Source: Myotis daubentonii
Lineage: Eukaryota; Chordata; Mammalia; Chiroptera; Vespertilionidae
DNA: 64,000 bases
Assembly (NCBI RefSeq): GCF_963259705.1
Contig: NC_081846.1
Coordinates: 91,152,641 to 91,216,640, forward strand
Direction: 5' to 3'
Part shown: in pieces, positions 36,691 through 47,565 of the stretch
Numbering within the stretch: position 1 is the first letter of the stretch
Layout of the letters: each line of letters opens with the position of its first letter
Translations under genes and position numbers: made by a program
Notes under the pieces: generated by a model
Databases searched by the model: none
What the model was told of the DNA's origin: nothing
Seen by the model: the letters and a program-made list of their open reading frames with translations, nothing else

Positions 36691-36850
36691 TTGAATCCAG
36701 GCTTTCTACTTAACTGCACTGTGATTTCTGGAAAGTTGTTTAAGTTTTCCGACCTCTAGTTTCCACATTTGTAAGGAACATACAATGACATACGTCAATA
36801 TGAGTTTCAGAGATTGAAAATAGAACATGTAAAACACTTATCTGTTAGGC
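36690..36850 (+). repeat. MIR SINE
   Basis: Sense MIR order: 'tgaatccaggctttctacttaactgcactgtg', 'aagttgtttaagttttccgacctctagtttccacatttgtaagg'. Confidence 0.75.
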
Positions 36851-37024
36851 TCTAAATACAAGATGGTGTTGATTGCTACCAATCTTGTAAACTATACTAT
36901 TTATTGCTAAAATAGTCTAAAATTGGGCTAGGGTTTAGGTGCTTATTGGAAACAGCATCTATAATTATTACTTTAACTAAAATACCTTAATAAAACCCAT
37001 ATTAACATCTATGGTTTTTAAATT

Positions 37025-37192
37025 TGATTTATTTTTATTGATTGACTTTTTATAGTGAGAAAGAGTGTGAGAAACATTGATTTATTGTTCCACTTATTTA
37101 TGCATTCGTTGGTTGTATGTGCCCTGACTAGGACTGAACCTGCAACCTTGCTGTTTTGGGTGGTGATCCAACTGCACTACCCAGTCAGAAGG
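37025..37192 (-). mobile_element. VES-type SINE, diverged
   Basis: Inverted VES: 'tttatttttattgattgac', 'gagtgtgagaaacattgat', 'tgtgccctgactaggactgaacctgcaacc', 'ccaactgcactacccagtcag'. More diverged than the other copies. Confidence 0.8.
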
Positions 37193-37237
37193 ACATTTAT
37201 GTGTTTTGTTTTGTTTTTAATTAATAATTTATTTTTT

Positions 37238-37255
37238 AAGAATAATTTTAGGTTC
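37238..37255 (+). repeat. HAL1 target-site duplication, left copy
   Basis: AAGAATAATTTTAGGTTC, identical to 38355-38372 on the other side of the insert. Confidence 0.95.
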
Positions 37256-37812
37256 TTGGTATTCATCACTTTGAATATTTCTTGCCACTCCCTTCTGGCC
37301 TGCAAAGTTTCTGTTGAGAAATCAGCTGACAGTCGTATGGGTATTCCCTTGTAGGTAACTGAGTTTCTTGCTCTTGCTGTTTTTAAGATTCTCTCTATAT
37401 CTTTTGCTTTTGGCATTTTAATTATGATGTGTCTTGGTGTGGTCCTCTTTGGATTCCTTTTGTTTGGGGTTCTCCGCGCTTCTTGGACCTGTAAGTCCAT
37501 TTCTTTCACCAGGTGGGGGAAGTTTTCTGTCATTATTTCTTCAAATAGGTTTTCAATATCTTGCTCTCTCTCATCTTCTGGCACCCCTATAATTCTGATG
37601 TTGGTACGCTTGAAGCTGTCCCAGAGGCTCCTTACACTATCCTCGCATTTTTGGATTCTTTTTTCATTTTGCTTTTCCGGTTGGATGTTTTTTGCTTCCT
37701 CGCATTTCAAATCATTGACTTGATTCTTGTGCTCCTCTGGTCTGCTGTCGGGCGTCTGTATAATATTCGTTATTTCAGTCCGTGTATGCTTAATTTCTAG
37801 TTGGTTCCCCAA
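37256..37812 (-). mobile_element. HAL1 (half-L1), inverted 5' part with ORF1p fragment
   Basis: The minus strand encodes ~185 residues of L1 ORF1 protein without a stop, from MGNQLEIKHTRTEI through the RRM-type block (RIIGVPEDEREQ, ENLFEEIMTENFPHL) into the C-terminal domain (TPRHIIIKMPKAKDIERILK, REWQEIFKVM). ORF1p is an RNA-binding trimer that coats LINE RNA. The homology stops exactly at the target duplication (37255). The rest of the ORF is in the adjacent plus-oriented part. Confidence 0.9.
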
Positions 37813-38354
37813 TATAAGATCGAGATTACTTTATCCAGCAAAGCTATCATTCAGAATTGAAGGTCAGATAAAGAGCTTCACAGATAAGGAAAAGCTAAAG
37901 GAGTTCATCACCACCAAACCAGGATTATATGAAATGCTGAAAGGTATCCTTTAAGAAGAGGAAGAGGAAGAAAAAGGTAAAGATACAAATTATGAACAAC
38001 AAATATGCATCTATCAACAAGTGAATCTAAGAATCAAGTGAATAAATAATCTGATGAACAGAATGAACTGTTGATTATAATAGAATCAGGGACATAGAAA
38101 AGGAATGGACTGACTATTCTTGGGGGGGAAAGGGGTGTGGGAGATGTGGGAAGAGACTGGACAAAAATCGTGCACCTATGGATGAGGACAGTGGGTGGGG
38201 AGTGAGGGCGGAGGGTGGGGTGGGAACTGGGAGGAGGGGAGTTATGGGGGGAAAAAAAAGGAGCAAATGTAATAATCTGAACAATAAAGATTTAATTAAA
38301 AAAAAAGACTTTAAAATATCATTAAATGATTAGATTAAATTAAAAAAAAAAAAA
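37813..38354 (+). mobile_element. HAL1 3' part: ORF1p C-terminus then 3'UTR, no ORF2
   Basis: It opens with the end of ORF1p (YPAKLSFRIEGQIKSFTDKEK, stop at ~37952) and passes directly into a G-rich 3'UTR and poly(A) (to 38354). There is no ORF2, the defining feature of HAL1. The outer end of the inverted part and the start of this part are near-contiguous in ORF1 (…FKVMNTK / IRSRLLYPAK…). Confidence 0.88.
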
Positions 38355-38372
38355 AAGAATAATTTTAGGTTC
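38355..38372 (+). repeat. HAL1 target-site duplication, right copy
   Basis: AAGAATAATTTTAGGTTC, identical to 37238-37255. Confidence 0.95.
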
Positions 38373-38815
38373 AAAACAAGACTGAGTGGAAGGTAAAGAT
38401 ATTTCTCAGATCCCTGTGTCCCTACCTATGAAAAGCCTTCCCCACTATCAACACTCTCCCACCAGAACGGTACATTTGTTACAATTGATGAACCCACATT
38501 GACACATCATTACCATCCAAAGTTCAAAATTTACATTACAGTTCTCTCTTGGTATTGTACATTCTATTGATTTGGACAAATGTGTTACGACATGTATCCA
38601 TCACGATGGTATCATACCGAGTAGTTTCACTGCCCTAATAATCCTCTGTGCTCCATCTATTTATCCTTCCCTTCTCCTTACCCACAACCCCTGGCAGCTA
38701 CTGATATTTTAACTGTATCCATAGCTTTGCCTTTTCCAGAATGCCATGTAGTTATAATTATACAGTATGTAACCTTTTCAGATTGGCTTCTTTCACTTAG
38801 TAATATACATATATT
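38373..38815 (-). mobile_element. Old L1 3'UTR/ORF2 end
   Basis: Antisense phrases typical of old L1 3' ends: 'gatttggacaaatgtgttacgacatgtatccatcac', 'cctctgtgctccatctatttatcc', 'agattggcttctttcacttag'. The HAL1 landed in its 3'UTR. Confidence 0.7.
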
Positions 38816-38982
38816 TAAGATAAGTTGTTTTTATTGCTATACAAAATTTATTAAAGAATTGTTAAAACATTTGGATAAGTACCCTGAAACAAGCAAAAAG
38901 GTCATAATTTGATATCCAAATGCAACCACTTTAACTTTGTAATTATACATCATAATTATCTTCACAGTAATTATTATCAAAA

Positions 38983-39103
38983 TAGAGGCCCGATGCACAA
39001 AATTTGTGCAAGGGGCTTGGCCCTCACAACCATGGCTTTGTCAGGAAGGTCGTCCAGAATAACATCCGGTCTAATTAGCATATTATGCTTTTATTATTAT
39101 AGA
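38983..39103 (-). mobile_element. Miniature Helitron, 121 bp
   Basis: Left TAGAGGCCCGATGCACAA (inverse 3' end, first base of CTAG lost), palindrome 'gcacaaaatttgtgc', right 'ggtctaattagcatattatgcttttattattatAGA'. Very short but with both termini. Confidence 0.8.
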
Positions 39104-39189
39104 TGTGAACAATCATTGAATCAACAGCCTAATAGTGCATTAGTTGTGTATGATCTAATGTAAATTGCTATTTATATTCATTTTATTTC

Positions 39190-39388
39190 TTTTTTTAAAT
39201 GTATTTTTATTGATTTCAGAGAGGACGGGAGAGGGAACGAGAGATAGAAACATCAAAGAGGGAGAATCATTGGTCCCTTACTGGGGATTGAGCCCCAACC
39301 TGAGTATGTTCCCTTGACTGGAATTGAACCCAGGACCCTTTAGTCCACAGGCTGATGCTCCATCCACTGATCCATACTGGCTAGGCCT
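39190..39388 (-). mobile_element. VES-type SINE
   Basis: Inverted VES: 'tgtatttttattgatttcagagagg', 'gagatagaaacatcaaagagg', 'gaattgaacccaggaccc', 'actgatccatactggctaggcc'. Confidence 0.9.
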
Positions 39389-39484
39389 TCATTTTATTTC
39401 TGCTTTTGTATTATCAATAAGTTTCTCAATACCCATAAGAATTAAAAAAATAAACGGATATTTGTTTACATGAATAAATATGTA

Positions 39485-40256
39485 TCTATACTAATAAAAG
39501 GGTAATATGCTAATTAGACTGAATGTCTTCTTGACTTCCTTCTGGATGCCCTTCCAGACAAAGCCACAGTGGCTGCAAAGCCCAAGGGCCGGCAGCCGCG
39601 GTGGTTGTGAGGGCTGGTCCAGTGCCATGTTCCCTTTTGCAGAGGCCACGGGAGAAGGCACCGCAGGGGAAGGCAGAAGGCAGTTAGGCAGTTAGGGGGA
39701 TCAGGCTGGCAAGGGAGAGAAGTTAGGGCCCAGTGATGGCAAACCTATGACACGCGTGTCAGAGGTGACACGCGAACTCATTTTTTTGGTTGATTTTTTG
39801 TTGTTAAATGGCATTTAAATATATAAAATAAATATCAAAAATATAAGCCTTTGTTTTACTATGGTTGCAAATATCAAAAAATTTCTGTATGTGACACGGC
39901 ACCAGAGTTAAGTTAGGGTTTTTCAAAATGCTGACACGCCGAGCTCAAAAGGTTAGGCATCACTGAGTTAGGCAATTAGGGCTATCAGGCTGGTAGGAAA
40001 GATCAGTTAGGCAGTTAGAGGGATCAGACCAGGAGGGGAGAGCAGTTAGGCAGTTAGGGGCGATCAAGCCAGCAGGGGAACTGTTAGGGGCATCAGACCA
40101 GTGGGGGAGCAGTTAAGGACATCAGGAAGGCAGACAGGTGAGTGGTTAGAAGCCAGTGGTTCCAGATTGCGAGAGGGATCCCGGATTGGAGAGGGTGCAG
40201 GCCAGGCTGAGGGACCCCCTCCCTCCATGCACGAATTTTGTGCACTGGTCCTCTAG
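39485..40256 (+). mobile_element. Helitron with nested hAT
   Basis: 5' TCTATACTAATAAAAGGG then TATGCTAATTAGACTG; 3' 'gcacgaattttgtgcactggtcCTCTAG' before T. The interior has a run of 'gcagttaggcagttaggg' units and, nested inside, a 235-bp hAT element. Without the hAT it is ~537 bp. Confidence 0.88.
39731..39965 (+). mobile_element. Non-autonomous hAT (MITE-like), 235 bp
   Basis: Terminal inverted repeats CAGTGATGGCAAACCT (left) and, inverted, CAGTGATGCCTAACCT (right) with further symmetry of 'gacacgc' near both ends. Flanks AGTTAGGG.. and AGTTAGGC.. are compatible with an 8-bp duplication, though the host Helitron is itself repetitive there. AT-rich interior, no transposase. Confidence 0.88.
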
Positions 40257-41479
40257 TTTATGTATATGGGGGGAAAGACATGTGCTTAAACCACCTTTTC
40301 TGAGGCTGTGTTAGCCTACGTTGCAGACTCTTACTGTTGGAACCAGTGGAAATAAAAGATGGGGTTCCCTTCTTGCTGCTTGTGTAATGCTTTCCACAAC
40401 TTCTTCATGTCTGCAAGAGAAGTCCAATCTCAAAAATTCGTGGTTTTCTGTCCCTTCTTTAAACCTAACGCTTAGCTATATTTACAGTGATATGTCTAAC
40501 TTAATGATAATGATGACCCCAGAGACTTTTACAAACTTGATTTTAATGGTTAGTATTGTAGCAATGCTTTGATGATTTTTTTTGTATTTAATATTTCTCC
40601 ACATTTGATATTTAAGAAGATCCTTAAGCTTATATTACTTAAATGCTAAATCCCTCTAGTTAATAAGGCCAAGAACACAGACTCCGGTTTATACTCCACT
40701 GAAAGAAGGGTACACATTTTCAGAAGTATGTTATAAAGCTCAGTTTTCTACAAGGATGAGAAAGTAAGATAAGCCTTGTTCCTTTGAGTATTTAGGACAC
40801 CATGATCTTAGTTTGGGAACATTGCAGAAAGCAGGACAATTATGGACTATCTTTAAATTGCACTAGAGATGCCTGATGCCAGGCAGTCTGCCTGCTGTGG
40901 CTGCCTATTTCCGGGGATAATCATTCACTGAAAATACAACAAAAACATTTTTCAAAAATCACTCTCTCCAAAAGTTAGTGAGGTTTGCTTGTGGTTTATA
41001 AAACACCTCATATTAATGTATCTGGCCAATTTAAGATTAGCAGTAATAATCAACCAGATGAGTAATGCAGAAACTTATTCTTTCGTAAAGTCCTCAAAAT
41101 GGCACCTTGCAAAAGTTGTTCTCTCTACTTATCATATCTTTACATCTTCTTCTTAATGTGATATGAAATTAAAAGTAGAGGTGTTTTTCTAGGTGACTTT
41201 TTCCCCATTCATGGGAGAAGCTTCCTGTCAGTATAGAAATGATGCTTTGAGTCGTGGGGACAAGAGGATATTAGAATCATGACACCTTGTGCATTTTCTA
41301 CAATGTCCAGAGTCTAAATTGATGTCTCATTGCACAATTGTGTTCACAGTGATCAGGCCAAAATATAGAATGAATGGCATTTACTCCATTTTTCCATGAA
41401 AAACAACTACTGTATTTGCTTCTTCATCTTCATTATTGTATTCCATTAGAAAAAAAAGAAGCATTTATTTATTTTTTTG
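40257..41479. other. Unique DNA, no gene supported
   Basis: Nothing recognisable. An 83-codon ORF (40321-40572) has no known domain. Confidence 0.45.
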
Positions 41480-42257
41480 GCCTTTATATTGTTTCTTTTT
41501 ATTAATTTTTGGGGGTGACATTGGTTAATAAGATTACATAGGTTTCAAGTATACATTTCTTTGATTCATAATTTTCATATTGCATTGTATGCCACCAACA
41601 AAGTCAAAACATCTTCTGTTACCTTTATATTTGACCCCCTTTATCATTCACTAACATCTACTTTCCTTCCCTCTCATAACAACCATACTGTGGTCTGTGT
41701 CCATGAGTTTTTGTTTGCTTGCTTTCTTGTTTCTTCATTTGTTACTTTCAGATTTATGTCCCACATATCAATAGGATCATATGATTCTTAACTTTTCTGT
41801 CAGACTTATTTCACTTAGCATTATATTCCCGAGGTCCATCCATGAACCTTGGCAGTATTTCATCTTTCCTTATCGTTGAGTAGTACTCCATTGTATATAT
41901 GTAACATATATTCTTTATCCAATCACCTATCAAAAGACTATTTTTTTCCTTGTCTTGACCACTGTGAATAATGGTGCAGTGAACATAGGGATGCATTTGT
42001 CTTTACCAATAAATGCTTTAATATTTTTTACATACCCCAAATTGGGGTTGCTGTCTCATACGGTAACTATTACTAATGTTTTGAGGAACCTTTATATTGT
42101 TTCCACAGTGGCTGTACAAGTTTACATTCCTATCAGGAATGAGAGAGTGCTCCTTTTTCTCCACAACCTCTTGCCACTTGTTATTACTTGTCTTGTTGAT
42201 AATAGCCATTTGACAGATGTGAGGGGTTATCTCATTGTAGTTTTATTTGCATTTGTC
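41480..42257 (-). mobile_element. L1 3' part (3'UTR plus ORF2 end)
   Basis: Antisense 3'UTR ('gggggtgacattggttaataag', 'catactgtggtctgtg') then ORF2 end ('ttcacttagcattatattcc', 'gagtagtactccattgtat', 'tttccacagtggctgtacaag', 'gatgtgaggggttatctcattg'). Orientation flips at ~42258. Confidence 0.8.
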
Positions 42258-42655
42258 CACTCTCACCACTCATTCAATTTAGTAATGGAAGTCCTAGCCA
42301 GAGCAATCAAGCAAGAAAAAGAAATAAAAGACATCCAAATTGGGAATTAAGAAGCAAAAGGGTCATTTTTTTTTTTTTTGCAAATGACATGAATGTTTAT
42401 ATAGAAAATTATAAAGACTCCACCAAAAACAACTATTAAAAACAATAAACAAATTCAGTAACATTTCAGAATACAAAATTAAAGTACAAAAATATACTGC
42501 ATTCCTGTATACTAACAATATAATGTCAGAAAAAAGTAATAAATCATTTTTAAATTCTAATAAAAAGAATGATATACCTGGGAATTAAATTAACAAAGGA
42601 TGTGAAATACATATATATTGAAAGCTACAAAGCATTATTAAAACACACAGTTTGG
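42258..42655 (+). mobile_element. Inverted ORF2 segment of the neighbouring L1
   Basis: Sense ORF2 reverse-transcriptase region: 'gtaatggaagtcctagccagagcaatcaagc', 'gggaattaaattaacaaagg', 'gaaagctacaaagcattatt'. Together with 41480-42257 it forms a 5'-inverted L1 with a several-hundred-bp internal loss. Confidence 0.65.
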
Positions 42656-43951
42656 AAAAGACACAATGGGTTCTGGTATGGTGGTTGTGCCCTCAGGGTA
42701 TGACAAAGATTACTCTGACATTTCAAATTTGTTCAGGTGGTTGATGAAGAATATACAGAATTCAGAAAAGATCCGATGTGCAATGACTCACATGAGCATC
42801 AGAGAACTTCCCGGAAGGCCAGATTCAACATCATGGAAAAATGCAGTGAGCTCCACAAAGAGCAGGTCCAAAGCACTTGTACAGCAGTTGGCATGATGTA
42901 ATAGGGGTTGGGTATCACAGTCATCAAGCCTGAGGACTGAGCCCACCCACAAACAGGAGAAAAATAATCAAGACTCAAATACAAGAAGAAGGCCCACACA
43001 ACCCAAACAGCTCCATTCCTAGAGCAATCAGCTCAAAAGATCAAGGAAACTAAGCCACTGGTTCCAGCATAGAGGCTACCCCACCAAGACTGTGAGGCAT
43101 AGCAGTCTTATCCAATACACAGAAACAAGCACAAAAAAACAACAAAGATTGTGAAACAAAGAAACAGGCCCAAAATGAAAGATAGTAGGAATCTCTAGAA
43201 AAATAACTAAATTAAATGGAAGCAAGTGAATTATCACAAAACAGAGTATGAACTAATGGTTTTTAAAATTCTCACCAGCATAAAAAATAACATAAAAACT
43301 ATGAAAAAGAACCAGTTAGAAATGAAGAATGACATAGTTCAAATAAAGAATACACTGAAAGAAAGAATAGGCTAGCAGCAGAGGATAAAATCAGCAGATT
43401 AGAAGATAAGGTAGAAAAAATCACTCAATCAGAGCAGCAAAAAAAAAAAAAAAATACTTTAAAAGCATGAGGACAACTTAAGGGAACTTTGGTACAACAT
43501 AAAATATAATAACATCTAGAACATAGGGAGAAGAAAGAGAGCAAGGGAAGCGAACCTGTTCAAAGAAATAATGACAGAAGACTTTCCTATTCTGATGAAG
43601 GTAAAAGTCACACAAGTTCAGAAAGCATAGAGATTCCCAATCAATATGAACCCAAAAAGACCCACACAAAAAAACCATCAAAATTAAAATGACAAATGTT
43701 AAGGACAAAGAGAATATTAAGGGAAGCAAGAGAGACACAAGAGAGACACAAGAGAGACATACTCAAATACCTACAAAAGAATCTACTTAAGACTTTCAGA
43801 TGAATCCTCAACAGAAACACTACAGGCCAGAAGAGAATGGCATGAAGTATTCAAAGTAATGAAAAGCAAGGATCTGAAACCAAGACAATTCCAGCAAGGC
43901 TATCATTAAAATGAAGGGTGAAATAAAGTGCTTTCCAGAAATTAATAATAA

Positions 43952-44411
43952 CTAGAGGCCCAGTGCACAAAAATTTGTGCACTCGGGGGAGTCCCTCAGC
44001 CCGGCCTATGCCCTCTTGCAGTCTGGGACCCCTTGGAGGATGTCAACCTGCTGGCTTAGGCCCACTCCCTGGGGGATCAGGCCCAAGCTGGCAGTCAGAC
44101 ATCCCTCTGGCAGTCTGGAGATCTCGAGGGATGTCCACTTGCCAGCGGGGAGCAGGCCTAAGCTGCAGTCGGACATCCTGAGTGCTGCTGAGGAGGCGGG
44201 AGAGGATCCCACCACCACCGTTGTGCTGGCAGCCATCAGCCTGGCTTGTGGCTGAGCAGAGCTCCCCCTGTGGGAGCACACTGACCACCAGGGGGCAGCT
44301 TTTGCATTGAGCATCTGGCCCATGGTGGTTAGTGTGTGTCATTGAGACCAGTCATTCCCAGTCCTTCTGATGTTAGGGTCAATTTGAATACTACCCTTTC
44401 ATTATATAGAA
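43952..44411 (-). mobile_element. Helitron unit A of a two-unit composite
   Basis: CTAGAGGCCCAGTGCAC at left after A, palindrome 'cacaaaaatttgtgcac', right 'caatttgaatactaccctttcattatataGAA'. Closely similar along its length to 19737-20195. Confidence 0.88.
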
Positions 44412-45114
44412 TAGAGGGCTGGTGCACAGGTGAGGGGCCGACTGGTTTGCCCTGAAGGTTGTCCTAGATCAGGGTGGAGGTCCCACTGGGGTGCCTGGCC
44501 AGCCTGGGTGAGGGGCTGATGGCTGTTTGCAGGCTGGCCACAGCCCCTTCAGGGTAGGGGTCCCTGCTGGGGTGCCTGGCCAGCCTGGGTTAGGGGCTGA
44601 GGGCTGTTTTCTGGCTGCCCAAACCCCCTTCAGGGCGGGGGTCCCCATTGGGGTGCCTGGCCAGCCTGGGTGAGGGACTGAGGGCCATTTTCAGGCTGCA
44701 CTCACCCCCTCAGGGTGGGGGTCCCCACTGGGGTTCCTGGCCAGCCTGGGTGAGGGCCTGATGGCTGTTTGCAGACTGACCAAGCCCTCCGGCGACCGAA
44801 GCTCCCAGCCTTTCCTTTTTTTTTTTATTCACTCCAGCTCTGTGGCCATGGCGACTGGAAGCAGGTATCTGGGGTTTATTTACCTTCTATAATTGAAACT
44901 TTGTTGCCTTAAGAGGAGGCAGCAGCTGGCCGGGAAGCTTGACTTCCTCCATCATTGGGGCAACCAAGCCTCCTGCTTGCTCCAGCTTCGTGGCTACTGG
45001 CTGCCATCTTGGTTGGGTTAATTTGCATATAGTTGCTCTGATTGGCTGGTGGGTGTGGCTTAAGGCATGGCGAAGGTATGGTCAATTTGCATGTTTGTCT
45101 TTTATTAGTGTAGA
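44412..45114 (-). mobile_element. Helitron unit B of the composite
   Basis: Starts TAGAGGGCTGGTGCACAGG, contains ~60-bp tandem units (44430-44790), and ends 'gtcaatttgcatgtttgtcttttattagtgtaGA' before T. Matches 20196-20840. The composite sits in L1 ORF1. Confidence 0.88.
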
Positions 45115-45183
45115 TAACAATAAAGTAGTTTATTACCACCAAATCAGCATTGCAAGAAATGTGAATGTTACCACTGTAAGAAT

Positions 45184-45437
45184 AAGAAAGAGACAGAAAG
45201 CCAAAACCGGTTTGGTTCAGTGGATAGAGTGTCGGCCTGCGGACTGGAAGGTCCCGGGTTCGATTCCGGTCAGGGGCATGTACCTGGGTTGCGGGCACAT
45301 CCCCAGTAGGAGATGTGCAGGAGGCAGCTGATCGATGTTTCTCTCTCATCAATGTTTCTAACTCTCTGTCTCTCTCCCTTCCTCTCTGTAAAAAATCAAT
45401 GAAATATATTTAAAAAAAAAAAGAAAGAGACAGAGAG
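45184..45437 (+). mobile_element. VES-type SINE with 17-bp target duplication
   Basis: The VES body (45201-45420: 'ccggtttggttcagtggatagagtgtcgg', B box 'gggttcgattccgg', 'gtaaaaaatcaatgaaatat', A-tail) is bracketed by AAGAAAGAGACAGAAAG (45184-45200) and AAGAAAGAGACAGAGAG (45421-45437). One mismatch in 17 and an intact Pol III B box mark it as one of the youngest insertions. Confidence 0.95.
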
Positions 45438-45566
45438 AAACATAGACATAAAGAATAAAAATAGCAATAAATAAGTACCTAGCAATCATAACCTTAAATG
45501 CAAATGGATTAAATGTTCCAATAAAAAGACCTAAGGTACTTGAATGGACACAAAAACATGACCCAC

Positions 45567-45768
45567 CTGGCTGGCGTGGCTCATGTGGTTGAGCATTGAC
45601 CTATGACCCAAGAGGCCAAAGTTCCATTCCCAGTGAGGACACATGCCTGATTTATGGGCTCAATCCCAGTGTGGAGCATGCAGGAGGCAGCCAATCAATG
45701 ATTTTCTCTTATCATTGATGTTTCTATATCTCTCTCCCTCTTCCTTCCTCTCTGAAATTATATATGTA
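45567..45768 (+). mobile_element. VES-type SINE
   Basis: 'ctggctggcgtggctcatgtggttgagcattgacc', 'gttccattcccagtgagg', 'ggaggcagccaatcaatg', 'ccttcctctctgaaatt'. It ends directly at the following Helitron. Confidence 0.88.
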
Positions 45769-46015
45769 CTAGAGGCCTGGTGCATGAAATTCGTGCATGG
45801 GAGGGGGAGTCTCAGCCTGACCTGTACCCTCTCCAATGCAGGGATCGGGCCTAAACTGGCAGTTGGACATCCCTCTCGCAATCCAGGACCTCTGACTCCT
45901 AACCGCTCACCTGCCTGCCTGCCCTAACCACTCTGCCTGCCGGCCTGATGCCCCTAACTGCCCTACCCTCCTGGCCTGGTCCCCCCTAACTGCCCTCCCC
46001 TGCCAGCCTGGTCAC

Positions 46016-46466
46016 CCCTATTAACTTTTTAAAAAAATCTTATCTCCTTCACACACAATTGTATTTGACTTCCTTATTGGCTTCTCACTCTCACACAATT
46101 TTTCTTTCTCCTTTATGTAATACTTTTTCCTACTGACTCATCATTTATAAACTTTTATTTCTTCCTTATTTCCTACTTCTGTTCATCATCCTTCTTCCCA
46201 TCTTTCTCTTACCCTCCCTCCCTCCCTACATTCCTTCTTTCCTTTATCTTTACCTCTGCCTTCCCTCTCCTTTTCCTTCCTCCCCACCTTAATTTTTTTC
46301 TTCACTTCCTCCCTTGGACCTGCTTTGCTAACTGCCCCATTTATTCCTTCTTCCCATTTTCCTTTTAAGCTCTACCGGCTTCCCTTTAAAGCTTTTCTTC
46401 CCTCCCTCTTTCTCTCTCATCCTACCTTTCCCATATACTCTTCTCTACTTATTTCCACTGTTTTAA

Positions 46467-46510
<44 letters not shown>

Positions 46511-46760
46511 ATCTATCTATCTATGTGCCTAATTATTCACTATAATTTATCCTTTTTCTTTTCTGACTCCTAATTTTAAAATCTGTCCCCAGTACACAAC
46601 TATACTTGATTTACATTATAGCTCCTACAGTTCCCTCATACATCCTCTTTCCTTCTTTAACTCTGCTGTTATGACTCCTTCATAAAGTTCTTCCCTTCCT
46701 CCTTCCCTTCTCCCCCACCTCCCCCTCCTTTCTCACTCTTTTACTCGTTTTACAGGCTAA
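46016..46760 (+). other. Pyrimidine-rich interior of the large Helitron
   Basis: The plus strand is dominated by C and T ('ccctccctccctccctac', 'cttcctccttcccttctccc'). It includes a (TATC)n microsatellite at 46471-46525. No gene recognised. Confidence 0.7.
46471..46525 (+). repeat. (TATC)n microsatellite
   Basis: About 13 TATC/CTAT units with one interruption. Confidence 0.97.
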
Positions 46761-46799
46761 TTTAAAAAGTCAAAATTTCTATGCTTTTTTCCCTTTGTA

Positions 46800-47480
46800 C
46801 TGACTACTTTCCTCTCTGGGACCTGTAGCTGTCTCTGTTTGGGCACTCGGACCCTACTCCCACTGGCTTTGAGGGGCCAAGGGACAATGCAGCTGTGTCT
46901 TGCCTCCCGTGGCCCACACCTCACCCCCTCAAGTTGGGGGAGGGTCCAGCCAACCCCGGCCTGCGTCCATGGCAGGGACCTGGGACCCACTGTGTTACCT
47001 GTGTGTACTTGTGCATTCATGCGCATGCAAGGCTTTTCTCCCATTGAGCGTTGAGTGCTGGTGTGCCCACTCCCACACCTTTAGCGCCTCTCCATCCACT
47101 CCCCTCAGGAATTCGCAGACGACCAGTGTGTTTGCGCAGGCATGGTTGGGCCTGGCTTGTCCTAGGGGGGCATTCTACACAGGATGCAAGACCCCATCCA
47201 GGTCGGGTCAGGAAGATGAATGAATGGACGGCTGGAGAAAGCCACAGTGGCTTCCCTATGGTGTGAGGGTCACCTGTGCACTCTCTGTTGTTGCTCCTGG
47301 GCCCTTCTGCCGACCACACCCCAAGAACCAGCCTTCTGCTGTGAGGGTGTCGCCCCTTGGTCGGGGGTTAGTGGCGTCCCCAGGCAGAGGGTTCTCTGAT
47401 GGGGCATGGTGTGGAGGGGTGTTTGTTGGGCGCATGCACCTGGGAGAAAAAGAGGACTCCGGTGAACCCAGCTGCGCATG
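46800..47480. other. GC-rich interior of the large Helitron, unidentified
   Basis: CpG-containing sequence with overlapping frames of 70-113 codons on both strands. None shows a motif I can name. It could be a captured promoter/exon fragment; frames open on both strands argue for composition rather than coding. Confidence 0.4.
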
Positions 47481-47565
47481 CACCTGCTCATCTATCAATA
47501 TGCAAATTGGTTGTTACTTGGACACCGTAATGGACAAATTAGCATATTCCCTCTTTATTATATAG

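Noticed and set aside
34830..36700. Possible host exon or processed gene fragment
   Set aside because: No frame with a recognisable domain and no convincing splice-site pair; only an impression of coding-like composition.
37177..37812. 211-codon ORF as a host gene
   Set aside because: It is L1/HAL1 ORF1p in the inverted half of a HAL1 insertion; the last ~26 residues read into the target duplication and flanking DNA.
45201..45420. tRNA-like head with A/B boxes considered as a tRNA gene
   Set aside because: It is the tRNA-derived 5' part of a VES SINE; no complete cloverleaf and the body continues into SINE sequence. The same applies to the other VES copies.
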